Shown here: positions 12,035-22,470 of the stretch, piece after piece
Numbering within the stretch: the first letter of the stretch is position 1
Layout: each line of letters begins with the position of its first letter
From: Lophium mytilinum
Lineage: Eukaryota > Ascomycota > Dothideomycetes > Mytilinidiales > Mytilinidiaceae
Length of the DNA stretch: 64,000 nucleotides
Assembly (NCBI GenBank): GCA_010093605.1
Contig: MU004181.1
Span: 2,510,215 to 2,574,214, forward strand
Reading direction: 5' to 3'
The notes under the pieces: generated by a model
Told to the model about the DNA's origin: nothing
What the model saw: only the letters and a program-made list of their open reading frames with translations
Databases searched by the model: none
Position numbers and translations under genes: made by a program

Positions 12035-12557
12035 GGCTTGAGAATAGAATTGGGACTAGCTACGTGCTATGAAGAGGATGACATTGAGCAATGCTTGCAG
12101 GATTGGAGTGGCGCGGCGCTGTGATGTCTACGGATGATACGCTGTATCGTTCAATAAAGCGGTTATGAGGTATGCCATGGTGGTGTTCAAGTTTGGACAT
12201 GCGTCTCTCGAAGAATATGTCTTGATGCACTTCCAAAGACTTGCCTAATAATGTCTGGTGCTAAGTCAACTCGGCTGCAGTGATCAATGTGCTTGAGATC
12301 GCAGAGCTGGTAGATTTAGCGTTTGTGATTCGTTGCCGCTACGTCAGACACCCTTGAATTCAAGGTGGTACTCCAATGTCGTCTGGGGGAGTCCAGAGAT
12401 TTATCATGTTTTCCAAAATATGGCTTCACGAACTCTGACAGTACACTGGACCACAATTAGCGCTTAGGCAAGCGAGCAAAAGCCCGGCGAAAGTATGTAT
12501 CTTATAGTGAGCCATTCAGAAATAGGATTCATGCTACCGAGGGCATGCCTGTCCTTC
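12035..12557. other. Convergent 3' intergenic region
   Basis: 3' ends of the VOC gene and of the Cys/Trp-rich gene face each other. A possible polyadenylation signal AATAAA lies near 12153. Nothing else recognisable. Confidence 0.5.
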
Positions 12558-13373
12558 TCACTGGCACCATTCATCATCAGCATCACCGCCGCAGCACGTC
12601 CACTTGAAACCAGTAGGATATTCTTCCCGGTTTTCCGCACTATTAATTGGACCATGGTGTTCCTCATCCCAATCCACCCAGTCGTCGCCATCCCAGTTTA
12701 TTCTAAGTGTGCCTATTGAGGACATTAGCCGATGCAATAGTCATGCTGTATGAGTGACGAAAAGAAGTAGCGTACCGGCATGTTCACGCAATTCCTGGTA
12801 TTCATACCGCTTGCGTTTCTGTGGAGGTTCGCCGCGCACTGTCGAATGTCTGCCACTCTCACAGCCTTCGTAATCGCCTGGATCATCGCAACAGGTCCAT
12901 CTAAACCCGTCCGGATATTCTTCGCGGTGCTCAGTTGTGTCCATAGGCCCATGAGTGTCTTCGTCCCAATCGATCCATGTGTCGGCTTCGTCGTCGAATT
13001 CGAGCTCTCCTGTCGAGGACGTTAGTAAGGAGAAGTCAGCCTATATTGGCAACCTACCTTCATGCCAAGTGCAACACCCAGTGGTGTTGTCTGTTATATC
13101 AAATGTCTCGAGACATTGCGTGCACTTCCGGTAGCGCACATGCGCATACGTCTTTCGCTTGCGTTTATTTGGGCGATATGCAGCTTCGTCCTCGCTTTCA
13201 GAATTGCTTGAGTAGACTTCGCTCTCAGTGGTCAATAGCTCTTCGGCCAGGAAGTCGAGAGCAAATTCGGAATTATAGCAAAGGCGCAGCAACAAGGCTC
13301 GGGCAGTATGAATACTAGAGATTTGATCGAGGGCGTCTTTCACAAGACCGAGAGTCTCATCCTTGGAAGACAT
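12558..13373 (-). CDS. Fungal Cys/Trp-rich family protein with duplicated C-terminal module (paralogue A)
   Basis: Model complement(join(12558..12712,12776..13009,13058..13373)), 234 residues; all phases match. N-terminal helical part (residues 1-50), acidic/Ser-rich linker, a basic KRKRK stretch, then a Cys module C-x2-C..FDITDN..CCTWH likely to bind zinc. After that a unit reading W-I-D-W-D-E..HGP..EHREEYPDGFRWTCC. Exon 3 carries a second copy: W-V-D-W-D-E..HGP..ENREEYPTGFKWTCC. The function of this fungal family is not known to me. The basic run and Cys module suggest a nuclear or nucleic-acid role, which is only inference. It has a tandem paralogue directly upstream. Confidence 0.8.
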
Positions 13374-13567
13374 CGTTGTTGTGCTAGCCAAATGTGTGAG
13401 GTATGATGTCGTTGAAAGAGCTCGAAGAAGACGCGTAAAAACGCGGTATCGCGTTCGGATCACGCTAGACGGCCGTAGTAATGTGGTACCTAGCCTAGCT
13501 ACCACGCCTGCGCCACATGTCTGCCTTTTGCGCATCCTTCGTCATCAGCTTGTTCATTGCAACAAAT

Positions 13568-14153
13568 CTACTTGAAACCATCCGTATGTTCTTCGCGGTT
13601 CTCCGGCGTATCCTGAGGACCCCCAATCTGTGCGTCCCAATCATCCCATGTGTCAGCATGCCAGTCTACTTTGCTTCCGCCTATCTCGGGCGTTATCATA
13701 GGTAGGTAAACGCGGACGTACGCAGAGAAGAGACTGCTTCATACCATCATGCCAGCGACAGACACTCTCGCTATCTCTGCTGTTGTCCGTGACATCAAAT
13801 TCCCCGTTGCATTGCTCGCATGTAGGGTAGCACATATGCACATAGTTCGTCCACTTGCGCTTCCTCGCAGGCTCATCTTCGATGTCTTCGGCAGGCTTGA
13901 CGTCATGGCCTTCGTCTTTTTCTCCTTCGTTGTTCTCAGAGTCACTTTCAGAGCCGCGTCCAGACTCGTCCTCCTCTGCAGAAGAATCGCTCTTGTAGAC
14001 GTCGCTTTCTGTAGCTAGGATGTCTCCAGATACAAAGTCAAGAGCGAAGTCGGATTCGGTGCAGATGCGGCGCAACAGTTCTTGAACACGCTCAAAAATA
14101 GAGGCATTAATCGCTCTATGCACGAGCTTGACAGTATCTTCTCTAGAAGCCAT
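13568..14153 (-). CDS. Fungal Cys/Trp-rich family protein, C-terminally truncated (paralogue B)
   Basis: Model complement(join(13568..13680,13745..14153)), 173 residues. It shares the whole layout of paralogue A: an FALDFVSGDILATESDVY-like helix, acidic linker, KRKW, C-x2-C..FDVTDN..C-x-WH. The single intron lies at the same codon position (phase 1, right after the WH-D/E-G motif). In exon 2 the unit W-D-D-W-D..GGP..ENREEHTDGFK is followed by a TAG where paralogue A has the TGG of FRWTCC. Homology continues in frame for about 20 codons behind the stop (ICCNEQADDEGC..GRH) to another stop, so the truncation looks recent. It may still encode a functional shorter protein or be an early pseudogene. 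Confidence 0.72.
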
Positions 14154-14598
14154 GACGGTTGGTATGAAAATATTTAGAAACTGACGCGTGAGATCACGGT
14201 TTCACGTCCTTCACGCGCGAGATGCTGGTATGAGATGCGGCACTTTGATGGCGTTGATTGCTAGCATGAGATCAGGTGACTGGAAGCCCTGATCAGAATA
14301 CAACAAATCATGTCTATGGCCTTCAGCCTCAGCCTCGCACCTCAAGATGGAGCGACTCTTGTCGCGTCTGCGACTGCATCCTCTATCCTCGCAATTTAGT
14401 TCGTGTCTCCCTCTGACCTAGTGTTGAATCATCATCAGCTAAGATAATCTGATCTCAAGGTACCTACACAAGTTCGCAGCCATCCCATCGCGCGTGCCCT
14501 GCGTGCCGTACCTTCCTACCAGACCATATGTTCCGGGCTCGAACGTCGTCTCGGTCCGTTATACATAACACATCGTTGCTACCCCAAGCATACACTAC
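14154..14598. other. Divergent intergenic region
   Basis: 445 bp between paralogue B (minus) and the kinase-DH-PH gene (plus). No coding signal or repeat noticed. Confidence 0.5.
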
Positions 14599-17361
14599 AT
14601 GGAAACTGCAAAAGCCGTCGTAGAGCAGGCGAAGGAGTGCAGCGATGAAGCATGGGGCGATTACAGGGCGGTTACGATACAAAAGCGTCTTGATGCTCTA
14701 AACGTGCGAATGGATGAACAAGACTACCCAGAGCCCACGAGCGTATCTCCTGGCTCTTCAACGCAGGAGCATTCCGAAAATGCCAGCATAACTTCTGCCA
14801 CTTTACCGCTAAACAGTGTCACTGTCACCTCACGTCGTGTGGAAAAACACGTCCCACCAAGCATCTCAAACGTAAGCATGTCCACGTATGCCACGGCACG
14901 AAGCTCTTGGTCGGCGCCACGTGGCAAATTTGCTTCGAAAGTCTCCGTGTAAGTTGTCCTCTGATATGTAGTATTGAGGCTAATGATTCTTTCGAAAGGA
15001 GCTCATGGCGCAGGCTCCTGGATTCCGAAAACCTGATCCCGGATCCTTTTGTAGAAAACAATTGGTCTGGTCGAGGGGAGCATGCCGAATTCCAAGCCGC
15101 GAAAAAGCTGATATCGATTCACTTCTTGCTGTACGAGAAGTTCTCGGTACATCAGCGACTGCTATCGTTGAGAGTGTCCAATGTCGGCGAATTCTGCTCG
15201 CTCGTAAAGTCATACGCTGCAGCCGTCGCATGAAGCGCTCTGAGGCCCTGAAAGAAGTCAAACATTTGAAACGGCTCCAACACCCCCATGTTGTGCGACT
15301 CGTCGGGACCTACACGTATAAGCAAGACTTCGCCATACTGCTATATCCAGCGGCGGAATACAACCTCGAGACCTTCATGGATAGCATTATTGCAGAATCG
15401 CCCGGCCGAGCAGGTCAGCCAGATCAAGATAGTGCCACCGCGAAACTCTGTGCCCTGACCAAGTTCTTTGGCTGTCTTAGTCGCGCCTTGGATTTTATCC
15501 ATGGGAAAGTTATCAAACACATGGATATAAAACCAAAGAATTTGCTGATAAAAAAACTACCATCTGCCAGTGGACGGCCTTTTTATCCGTTTTACAAGGT
15601 ATATATTGCGGATTTCGGGATTAGCCGCTCGTATAAGAATGCTTCGGATGCAGAAACGGACTCCCTAACCTCTTTTACAAGAATGTATGCTGCACCTGAG
15701 GTTCTAGATCGCGATCGTAGGAGAGGCTTAAGCGCAGATGTTTTCTCCCTTGGATGTATCTTCATCGAGATGCTTGGCATGCTAACTGCGTTCGACCGCG
15801 AACGTAAAAGAGACGACCTCATGGCTCTCCTTCAATCCAACGACAGTCAGCCTGGGAGATCCTATCAAGGCAACTTGGAAGTTGTGACTCTTTGGCTTCG
15901 CGAGGTGGTGGAATCAAATACCACCAATCTTGAATTTCGAACACTCTGCCCACATCCAGAAATATTCATTCGGATGATCCACTTCAACCCCAAGGAACGA
16001 CCGTCTGCTCGTGAGCTTTCATCCTTTTTCGGCGTGTCTCCTCTCTGCTGTGGTGTTACCATGGAACCAGAAGCATTTGCAGTGGAAGATGTTACTCTCA
16101 ATAGTGGGGCAGAAAAAACCTTTGAAACAGTGCCGTCCCCTGGCGTAATATTACGACCAAAATCGCGTGCTCCTTCTGGACTCGAAGTCAGACCTACGGA
16201 TCTGATGCTTGACTTCTTAGAGTCGGAGCGCTTGTACGTTCGAAATCTGCAAGATTTGCAGTCCTTCCAGATATATGAGCTAGCAAGCGGAAAGATCTTA
16301 AAACCCACTGTCTTACCAGAGCTTGGCCCTATCATAGATTTCCACCAAAAGTTCCTGATCGAAATTGAGCAGCAACTCTATCCTCTTTATAAGGCCACGG
16401 TCTTTACGGGTGAGTATCGAGCCTGGGGTCGGCTTGTCTCTCGGATAAAGGATGAGCTTGAAGTACTATCTACGTACATTCAATCCATTCCCATCAGCCT
16501 AAGGAAATTGGATCACAATGCCGAGTCATTACATGTAGCTATCCTTGAGTCAGGACTGAAGGCTCCTGGCATGCACGAAAATGTTGTTAGGACATTACTT
16601 CTGGCCCCAGCTCTTCGATTGCTGGATTACAGACAGCTACTAAATGTACCGCGATCACTTCCTGCTACTGTACACTGTTGACGATCTCTAGAAACTGTCT
16701 ACAATAGCGAAGCAGGGAATACTCACTTCTTCGGTGTTCCGAAAGATAGACAATATCGTCAAGTCCAATTTCATTGACAGTCCTGTCCTAACGAAGTTTA
16801 TCCCACCAGATTTTGAAGACAAAACGTACAAATTGAAGGGCTGTGAGTATTTGTGTCATGCCGGATGGGTAAGGATATGTGGCTCTAGTAAACCACAGAC
16901 TCAGGTAATGCCTTATTTCTTCAACGACACAGTGTTTCGGTAGATCATGACTGACCCTTCTTTATCAAGTACTGCATGATCGCTGTCCTGCTTGTTTTTC
17001 AAAACGTTGTCTTACTTCAAGATCCGTCTGGCGCTCTTATTCGTAAGATTGAACCATCTCACAAAGTTTCGTACGACACTGGTTTAGATACGCATGGTAA
17101 GCTCCGCTCCATGAGAAATGGTTGCAAGACATTTCGAAAGCGTCACGAATCGACGGTCTGACTATCCGCTGAGTAGGTGCCTACAAGATTGAAATCACGA
17201 GTAGTAGACATGGAAGCATTGCGAACCACAGTGACCTTGTGGTGGGGGACGCGTTTTCCTTATGCTTTGCAACCGAGGAAGCGAGAAAAATCTGGCTCTC
17301 GTGGCTTTGGGGACTTCATGGCAGTTGGGATGACTTCAAACGCTCAGCTATGAGAAGATGA
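14599..17361 (+). CDS. Protein kinase - DH (RhoGEF) - PH fusion protein
   Basis: Model join(14599..14946,14999..16645,16692..16904,16970..17096,17177..17361), 839 residues; phases match throughout. Residues about 160-460 are a protein kinase: ATP Lys in LLARKVI, alpha-C Glu, catalytic loop HMDIKPKN (HRD changed to HMD, Asp kept), DFG, APE and DVFSLG. Residues about 517-710 resemble a Dbl-homology RhoGEF domain: LDFLESERLYVRNLQDLQ as CR1, FHQKFLIEIEQ, and LLLAPALRLLDY as the CR3 helix. Residues about 716-830 look like a PH domain ending in the usual Trp helix EARKIWLSWL. DH-PH units activate Rho GTPases. The exon 1/2 junction is the least certain part: a GTGTAAG donor at 14947 keeps the frame, while the alternative GTAAGT two bases later does not. 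Confidence 0.8.
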
Positions 17362-18255
17362 TAAAGACAAGGTGCGGAAGTGAGTTCGATACCTCCTAGG
17401 CCTTTGAATAGCTAGCTGTTTGCTCCATCTTGGCTTTCCATGCGTACAACCTTCCACACCTTTCATCAATGACCTGCTTGCCACTACGGAGAAGACTAAA
17501 GTTTGACTAATCTCGTTCTACGTCCAAACAAGGTGCTCGACATAGACAACCTATACCTTGAACTTCGCAGACTATATGTACTCTATAACCTCAGGTCACA
17601 GGCCTCGACCCTCTCTATGTCGACAGCATGCAGTTCCTTATTTCGTAACAATAATAGTCACGATTCGCAGTACAGTGGGCGAAGGCCGTGATGTCGGCCA
17701 GGCAACAAGGCACCAAAATTGTCCGCCTCCTCAACTCTTGAACTCAGCAACTACGCTGAGACCTCGGAAAAAGGAGCTAGATGTGCTCGTGGCCCCTACT
17801 TTGATGCATGCACTACTTTCTTCTAACAATTCCGACCGCTCTTTGCTGGTTGCTGGTTTAAGGTAGTTCAGTTGGACATCGATATGCTAGATAGATAGGT
17901 CCTGCATTGATGCTTTGACCGGAATCACGGCCAACGGATGCAGCTGTGCCCTAGCTTCCAGTATCGTTACCTAGGTATCACTCGATGTCGTCTTACGACC
18001 GTCAGGCCGGTGATTTCGTTCGCCAAGCCCGCGAGGCGTAGTACTCGGCCAATCTGATTATATTAAGAACATGAATGAGTTTCGAATATGCGGAAGTTGA
18101 TGGTACAGCTGACCTAAAAGCCCATCACCGACCCCCATCCCACGCCGAAACATCGTGGACGTCGCAGAGCTTACATTACCCTCGCTACCCTAATCAGAAC
18201 GCCAAGAAAGTTCATCTAAAACCCAGAATCGCTAAATGCCATCACTCTTCATCCG
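17362..18255. other. Convergent intergenic region, no gene seen
   Basis: About 890 bp between the stop of the kinase-DH-PH gene and the stop of the alpha/beta hydrolase. Short open frames here show no domain, no good start context and no codon bias. Nothing else noticed. Confidence 0.5.
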
Positions 18256-20029
18256 CTACGAAGCCGCAGCTGAACTTCCGTCCTGTAGCGTCCGCATGCG
18301 CTCTCTTCGCATGACGTCCCTCATCTCCTCGAGCATGACTTGATTGAACTGCTCCGGCCCGTCAAGATAGACGTGATGGCCGGCCTTCTGTATTATCACA
18401 ACCTTAGCGGATCCATGGTCGTTGCGCTTTTCCTGTTCACTTGCGTTGGCTAATAACCGCGCGCGTTCCTGCTTGATCTTTTCCTCTGCGGCATATCCAC
18501 CAGCAATATCCATCCAGTCGTGCTCACCGTACATGAGGACTACGGGGATGCCAGTCTCGCGAACGCGGGGAGCATCCGGGTCGCTAGCTGTGATCGAAGC
18601 GGCAGTGGAGTCTGTCGACTTCTTGGAGGTCTTGTGGCATTTAGTGTCTTTTGGAGCGTCCGCGTCTACAGTCGGCCCAGAATGCGGTCCGATGTATTGC
18701 CGGCCCACGCCTTGGATACGCCGGATCAGCGGACTTCGAGCGAATGCGCCGGGTGCGAGGATGCGGCCCAGGGCGTATTCACCGGAGCCTGGTTGCCGGA
18801 AGAGCGAATAGCTGTAGTCATGCAGAGCCTGAGCTTCTTCATTAGGTAGATGGGAAAAACGCCGGGATGTCCAGCCAGACACGAGGCGTGGTCCGAGAGG
18901 ACCGCTCCAACGGACTAGCGAGAATGGAGATATGTTCTTGTCCCAGAGGTACACGAGCCATCCGGGGAGTGGCTTGCGAGGAGGCTCTGAGGTTGCCGGA
19001 GTTGAGGTTCCTGACGAGGACTTAGCAGCCTTAGACCGAGCATTGAGGAAGTTATTGTTGTCGCCAGGCTTTGGCGCATTGGAATTAGAGTTGTTAATAG
19101 CCTCATTTTGGTCTTGAAGAAATTCATTTGCCATTGTGGAGTCCTCGGGCTCTGGCATGGCCGCGTTTACTGCGTAGGGGTCTTCCGGAATACCTACAGG
19201 GGAGGCGAGGATGAGCTTGTTGAGATGTCCTGGATATTTGAGAGCATAAGCAACAGCTAGATAGCCTCCTAGACTGTGCCCGAGAAGTGTGAACCGATCT
19301 AGGTTCTTCTTTACCCGCCATTCTTCCAAGGCATCGATAAAGAAGGATTCAGCTTCGATGACTTGGTCTGCGCGTTCTTTAGCATGAACCTCAAACTTTG
19401 GCCGAGTGCTCCGGCCCATCCCTAGCATATCCAGGGCGTAAAGCTTCCAGCCCTCAGCACGGCTGAGACCTTCGAAGTTCTTGTAGAAAAACCCAAGGCC
19501 CGCACCGTAACCGTGTAGCATTACTAAATTCTGTTCAACAGGTTCACCGATGCGCTCAATCGAGAACTCGTTCAGAGCGCGGTTCTTGCCACTCAAGTGT
19601 ACCATTTGCGAGCTCCATCGTCGCGGACCATGGGGATCGTTGATAGAGTTAGTCGTGACTTGTTCCAGTTGCTCTCCGTCCTGAGACGACACGTTCATTG
19701 TAGAGTTCGAGGCGGAGACGGGTGCGGATCCCGTCTCGGTATGCGTAGGAGGTTTCTGAAGGAGAGGTATATATGATAGAACTCGATGTTCTGTCATTGC
19801 TGGCGACAGGCTCGCCCACTGTTCTGCATCAGCACCGCAGGCGCAATCCGAGTCTCTGAAAACAACATACCCATTGATTAAACCCATCCTTTGCGCCGAG
19901 AGGGAACATATTTCCAAAGCCCCGCCTTCGTTGGGTTTCCGATCCTCCTTCCTTCGCTCGCTGCGAGGCCAGGGTGCTTTGCTGGCTACGATCCCGCAGA
20001 TCGTCGCCTTCGCTAGATGACGTCGCCAT
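18256..20029 (-). CDS. Alpha/beta hydrolase of the ABHD5 (CGI-58)/Cld1 family
   Basis: Model complement(join(18256..19818,19871..20029)), 573 residues, starting at the first ATG (MATSSSEGDD). The 52-bp intron joins NQW to WASLSPAM, a segment typical of fungal members. Features: LHGYGAG oxyanion region, nucleophile elbow GHSLGG, acid region YGEHDWMD, and AGHHVYLD supplying the catalytic His within an H-x4-D motif found in this family. Relatives include yeast Cld1 (mitochondrial cardiolipin deacylase) and human ABHD4/5. Phospholipid acyl hydrolase or acyltransferase activity is inferred. A long Ser/Asn/Pro insert (roughly 200 residues after the nucleophile) and a second disordered insert before the acid residue are common in filamentous fungi. 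The upstream frame stays open to about 20227 with a basic, presequence-like composition but without an ATG, so an additional 5' exon or non-AUG start cannot be excluded. Confidence 0.88.
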
Positions 20030-21059
20030 TGTGGAATATGAAGAGCGGTCGCGCTGACTCTGAGAGTACAGAAGGATGGTCGAGGAGGCGCCCACTAAGC
20101 CTATGGCCCGCGAATGGTTCCCGGGGGGCAAGGAGGGCGAATAGTGAGTGCTGAGGATATACCGCAGCAGATTGCGCGGAAAGAGGGTTGAGGGAGGCAA
20201 CTTCGAGACTCGGGTGGCAGCAGACACGCTAGGCGCCCACCGTCTTATATGCAGAAAGTTTCGAAGAAGCGTCGCAGTTAGGAGAAACAGGCGGGCTTAG
20301 CAGGAGACGCGTAGGGAGGCAGGCGAAGAGGGCATTGGACACAGTGGCGGCCGGCGTTAAGAAGGCTTTGATGGTGGTTTGGTCCTCAGCCCGGCGGCCA
20401 AATTCTTGTCCGACTTCTATATGGAGATGCCGACACCACGGCCGGACATCACTATGCAGGAACAGCATCCTCAGTGCCTAGATGACGCGTACACTTCTCC
20501 TTTCTATTTGAGAGCTCGAAAATCCCGCTTCTGTTGATATATGGCAGCATATAAGTAGCCCCTTCCGCGAGCCTTACCGTCCACGGGTTTCGAGTCGTCC
20601 GAAGCTTGACCGGCTTCAAATCCGCGAATGGCTTCGAAAGGCCTTTTTTCCGCGTGAACCCCTTTACGGTGTTGGTAGACTACTGCATGTATGTCTCAGG
20701 GGTCTTGACTTTCAAAATACGGTTTTTGGAGAAAGACGTACTCCTTTAAGTCTACAGCTTCTTGCCACTACTTGCAGGCTTCAAGCTGTTTCCAGTATCC
20801 GAATGAGATGAAATCATATCATGCTAGACACTCTATACACTTCCTAGAGCAATCAGACGGCTATGAGAGAGAGGTCACAGGCATATCGTAAGGTGCTGTC
20901 CTTTCATAACTCATCTGCGGTGCCTTAATTTAGATAACACAGTCTGAGGGAACCAGAAGGTTCAAGATATCGTTCCATTAATGTACGTCTGAACAACATC
21001 TAGCAACGTTGAAACCGTAGTACCCAGATGTAAGCACATTCGTTTCCCAGTGACATATC
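20030..21059. other. Intergenic region
   Basis: About 1 kb of promoter/5' leader of the ABHD5-like gene and 3' flank of the atypical kinase. The part next to the hydrolase has an open frame without ATG (see that entry). The rest shows nothing recognisable. Confidence 0.5.
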
Positions 21060-22040
21060 TCATCTACCCACCGCCTTGATCAACGCAGCGTCGTCCAAAA
21101 CCTCTACCCGCAAAGCCCGCTCAACTATTCCCAGTGCTTCAGCCGTCGCACACACCTGCCTCTGCTCAACCGCAAGGCGCCCAAACCGCTGCCAGAGCCC
21201 CGTACAATTGCACCTCTCCGCGTCCATCTCCCACCCAAAAGCCTCCTCGATCTCACCCACAAACCCTAGCGCCGCCCCTTCCTTCCCCCACGCCTTCAAA
21301 AGCTGCACAAACCTGCAAGTCTCCCGCCCAACATGATACGGCCCCGTCTCCTTCTCAAGCATGCTCTCAACATCCCAATCCTGTACACACGCACTGCCGA
21401 AATCAATCAACACCACATTCGGCAGCCCCTCGTAGTCCTGCCGCCGGCGGAAGTCGCACATGACGTTCTCGTCGTGCAAATCGCCATGGAGCAGCGGGAA
21501 CGGCTGCATTTCATGTAGGAAGCACAGCGCCGCGCTGAGCTGGATGAAGAGGTGGAAGAAGAAGCATTGCGCGTCGTGCACGCGCGGACTCAGGTTTACG
21601 CGGAAGTCCTCCAATGTGTGTCCGACTACAGCCGTTGTAGCGAGCCAGGGATACTCCAGGTCTGGGTCTGCGTCAAGCAGCTCTGCGAAAAAGGGGGTGT
21701 CGCGGGCCTCTGTGGCGGCTTTGATGAGGCGCAGGTGCTTGACTTCGTTGGCGATGTAGTTGCGGTGGGAGTTGTGGCCGATTTTGACGACGCAGAGTTG
21801 TTGCTTGATTGCGAAGAGGAGTTGCGCTTTTGGCTGGTCTGGCGGTAGGTCTGCGATTGCTTGTTGCGAGATAGCGTAGTGTGCTATTGAACAGATGCCA
21901 CTACCGGCGGGCTGGATCTTGATGAACTTTTCAGGCCAGCGCTCGTGCCATTGCTTGTCGGGTGGCCGATGACCTGGGCACACGGTTAGAGACTTGCTGG
22001 ATGAAGCTGTTGATGTTGATGGTGAGACCATTGGTTCCAT
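21060..22040 (-). CDS. Atypical protein kinase-like / phosphotransferase protein
   Basis: Single exon, 326 residues. Kinase fold elements: VVKIGH with the putative ATP Lys at residue 86, NEVKHLRLIK as the alpha-C helix, catalytic loop HGDLHDEN at residues 185-192 (HGD-x4-N, as in aminoglycoside-phosphotransferase/kdo-kinase-like enzymes, instead of HRD-x4-N) and LIDFGSA at 211-217. The Gly-rich loop is not obvious and there is no APE motif, so this is a fungal atypical kinase of unknown substrate (protein or small molecule). The short N-terminus is Ser/Thr-rich. Confidence 0.75.
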   Translation of the reverse strand: MEPMVSPSTSTASSSKSLTVCPGHRPPDKQWHERWPEKFIKIQPAGSGICSIAHYAISQQAIADLPPDQPKAQLLFAIKQQLCVVKIGHNSHRNYIANEVKHLRLIKAATEARDTPFFAELLDADPDLEYPWLATTAVVGHTLEDFRVNLSPRVHDAQCFFFHLFIQLSAALCFLHEMQPFPLLHGDLHDENVMCDFRRRQDYEGLPNVVLIDFGSACVQDWDVESMLEKETGPYHVGRETCRFVQLLKAWGKEGAALGFVGEIEEAFGWEMDAERCNCTGLWQRFGRLAVEQRQVCATAEALGIVERALRVEVLDDAALIKAVGR

Positions 22041-22470
22041 GATTGTTGCGTGCGAGGGTGAGAGAAATTGTAAACGTCCTGCGAGTGAGAGGTGTTGTGC
22101 GAAATAGGTGAAATCATCTGAACTGACCCAGCGACTTTACGGATCAAACAGGAACATTCACTTACATCTAGTTCAGACGCCCAAAAGTGAATTGAAGTGT
22201 TTCGGAGAATGGCGCCCAAGCTTGTGCAAACTCATGTTATAGTAGCGAACCTGACGGAGAGGGCTAGTGAGTCCGAACTTTCAATGAATAATCCAAGGTT
22301 AGTCGTCAGATTAATGTTCTCTCTTCAAGCCATGCCGGGTGAGTGTACACAGACCATCGCTGCGCCATACTGAGGGTAAACATAAGCAAAAGAAGCGATT
22401 ATCTTATTACAATCTATTTAACGCTCTTCCAAGAACATTACGCACCTTCCACCATTAATGTATTCTACCC
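22041..22470. other. Intergenic region between atypical kinase and permease
   Basis: Promoter of the atypical kinase and 3' end of the permease. AT-richer near 22380-22440. No gene seen. Confidence 0.5.

Noticed and set aside
17503-17866. Two overlapping plus-strand frames
   Set aside because: No domain, no conserved start, short, and in conflict with each other.
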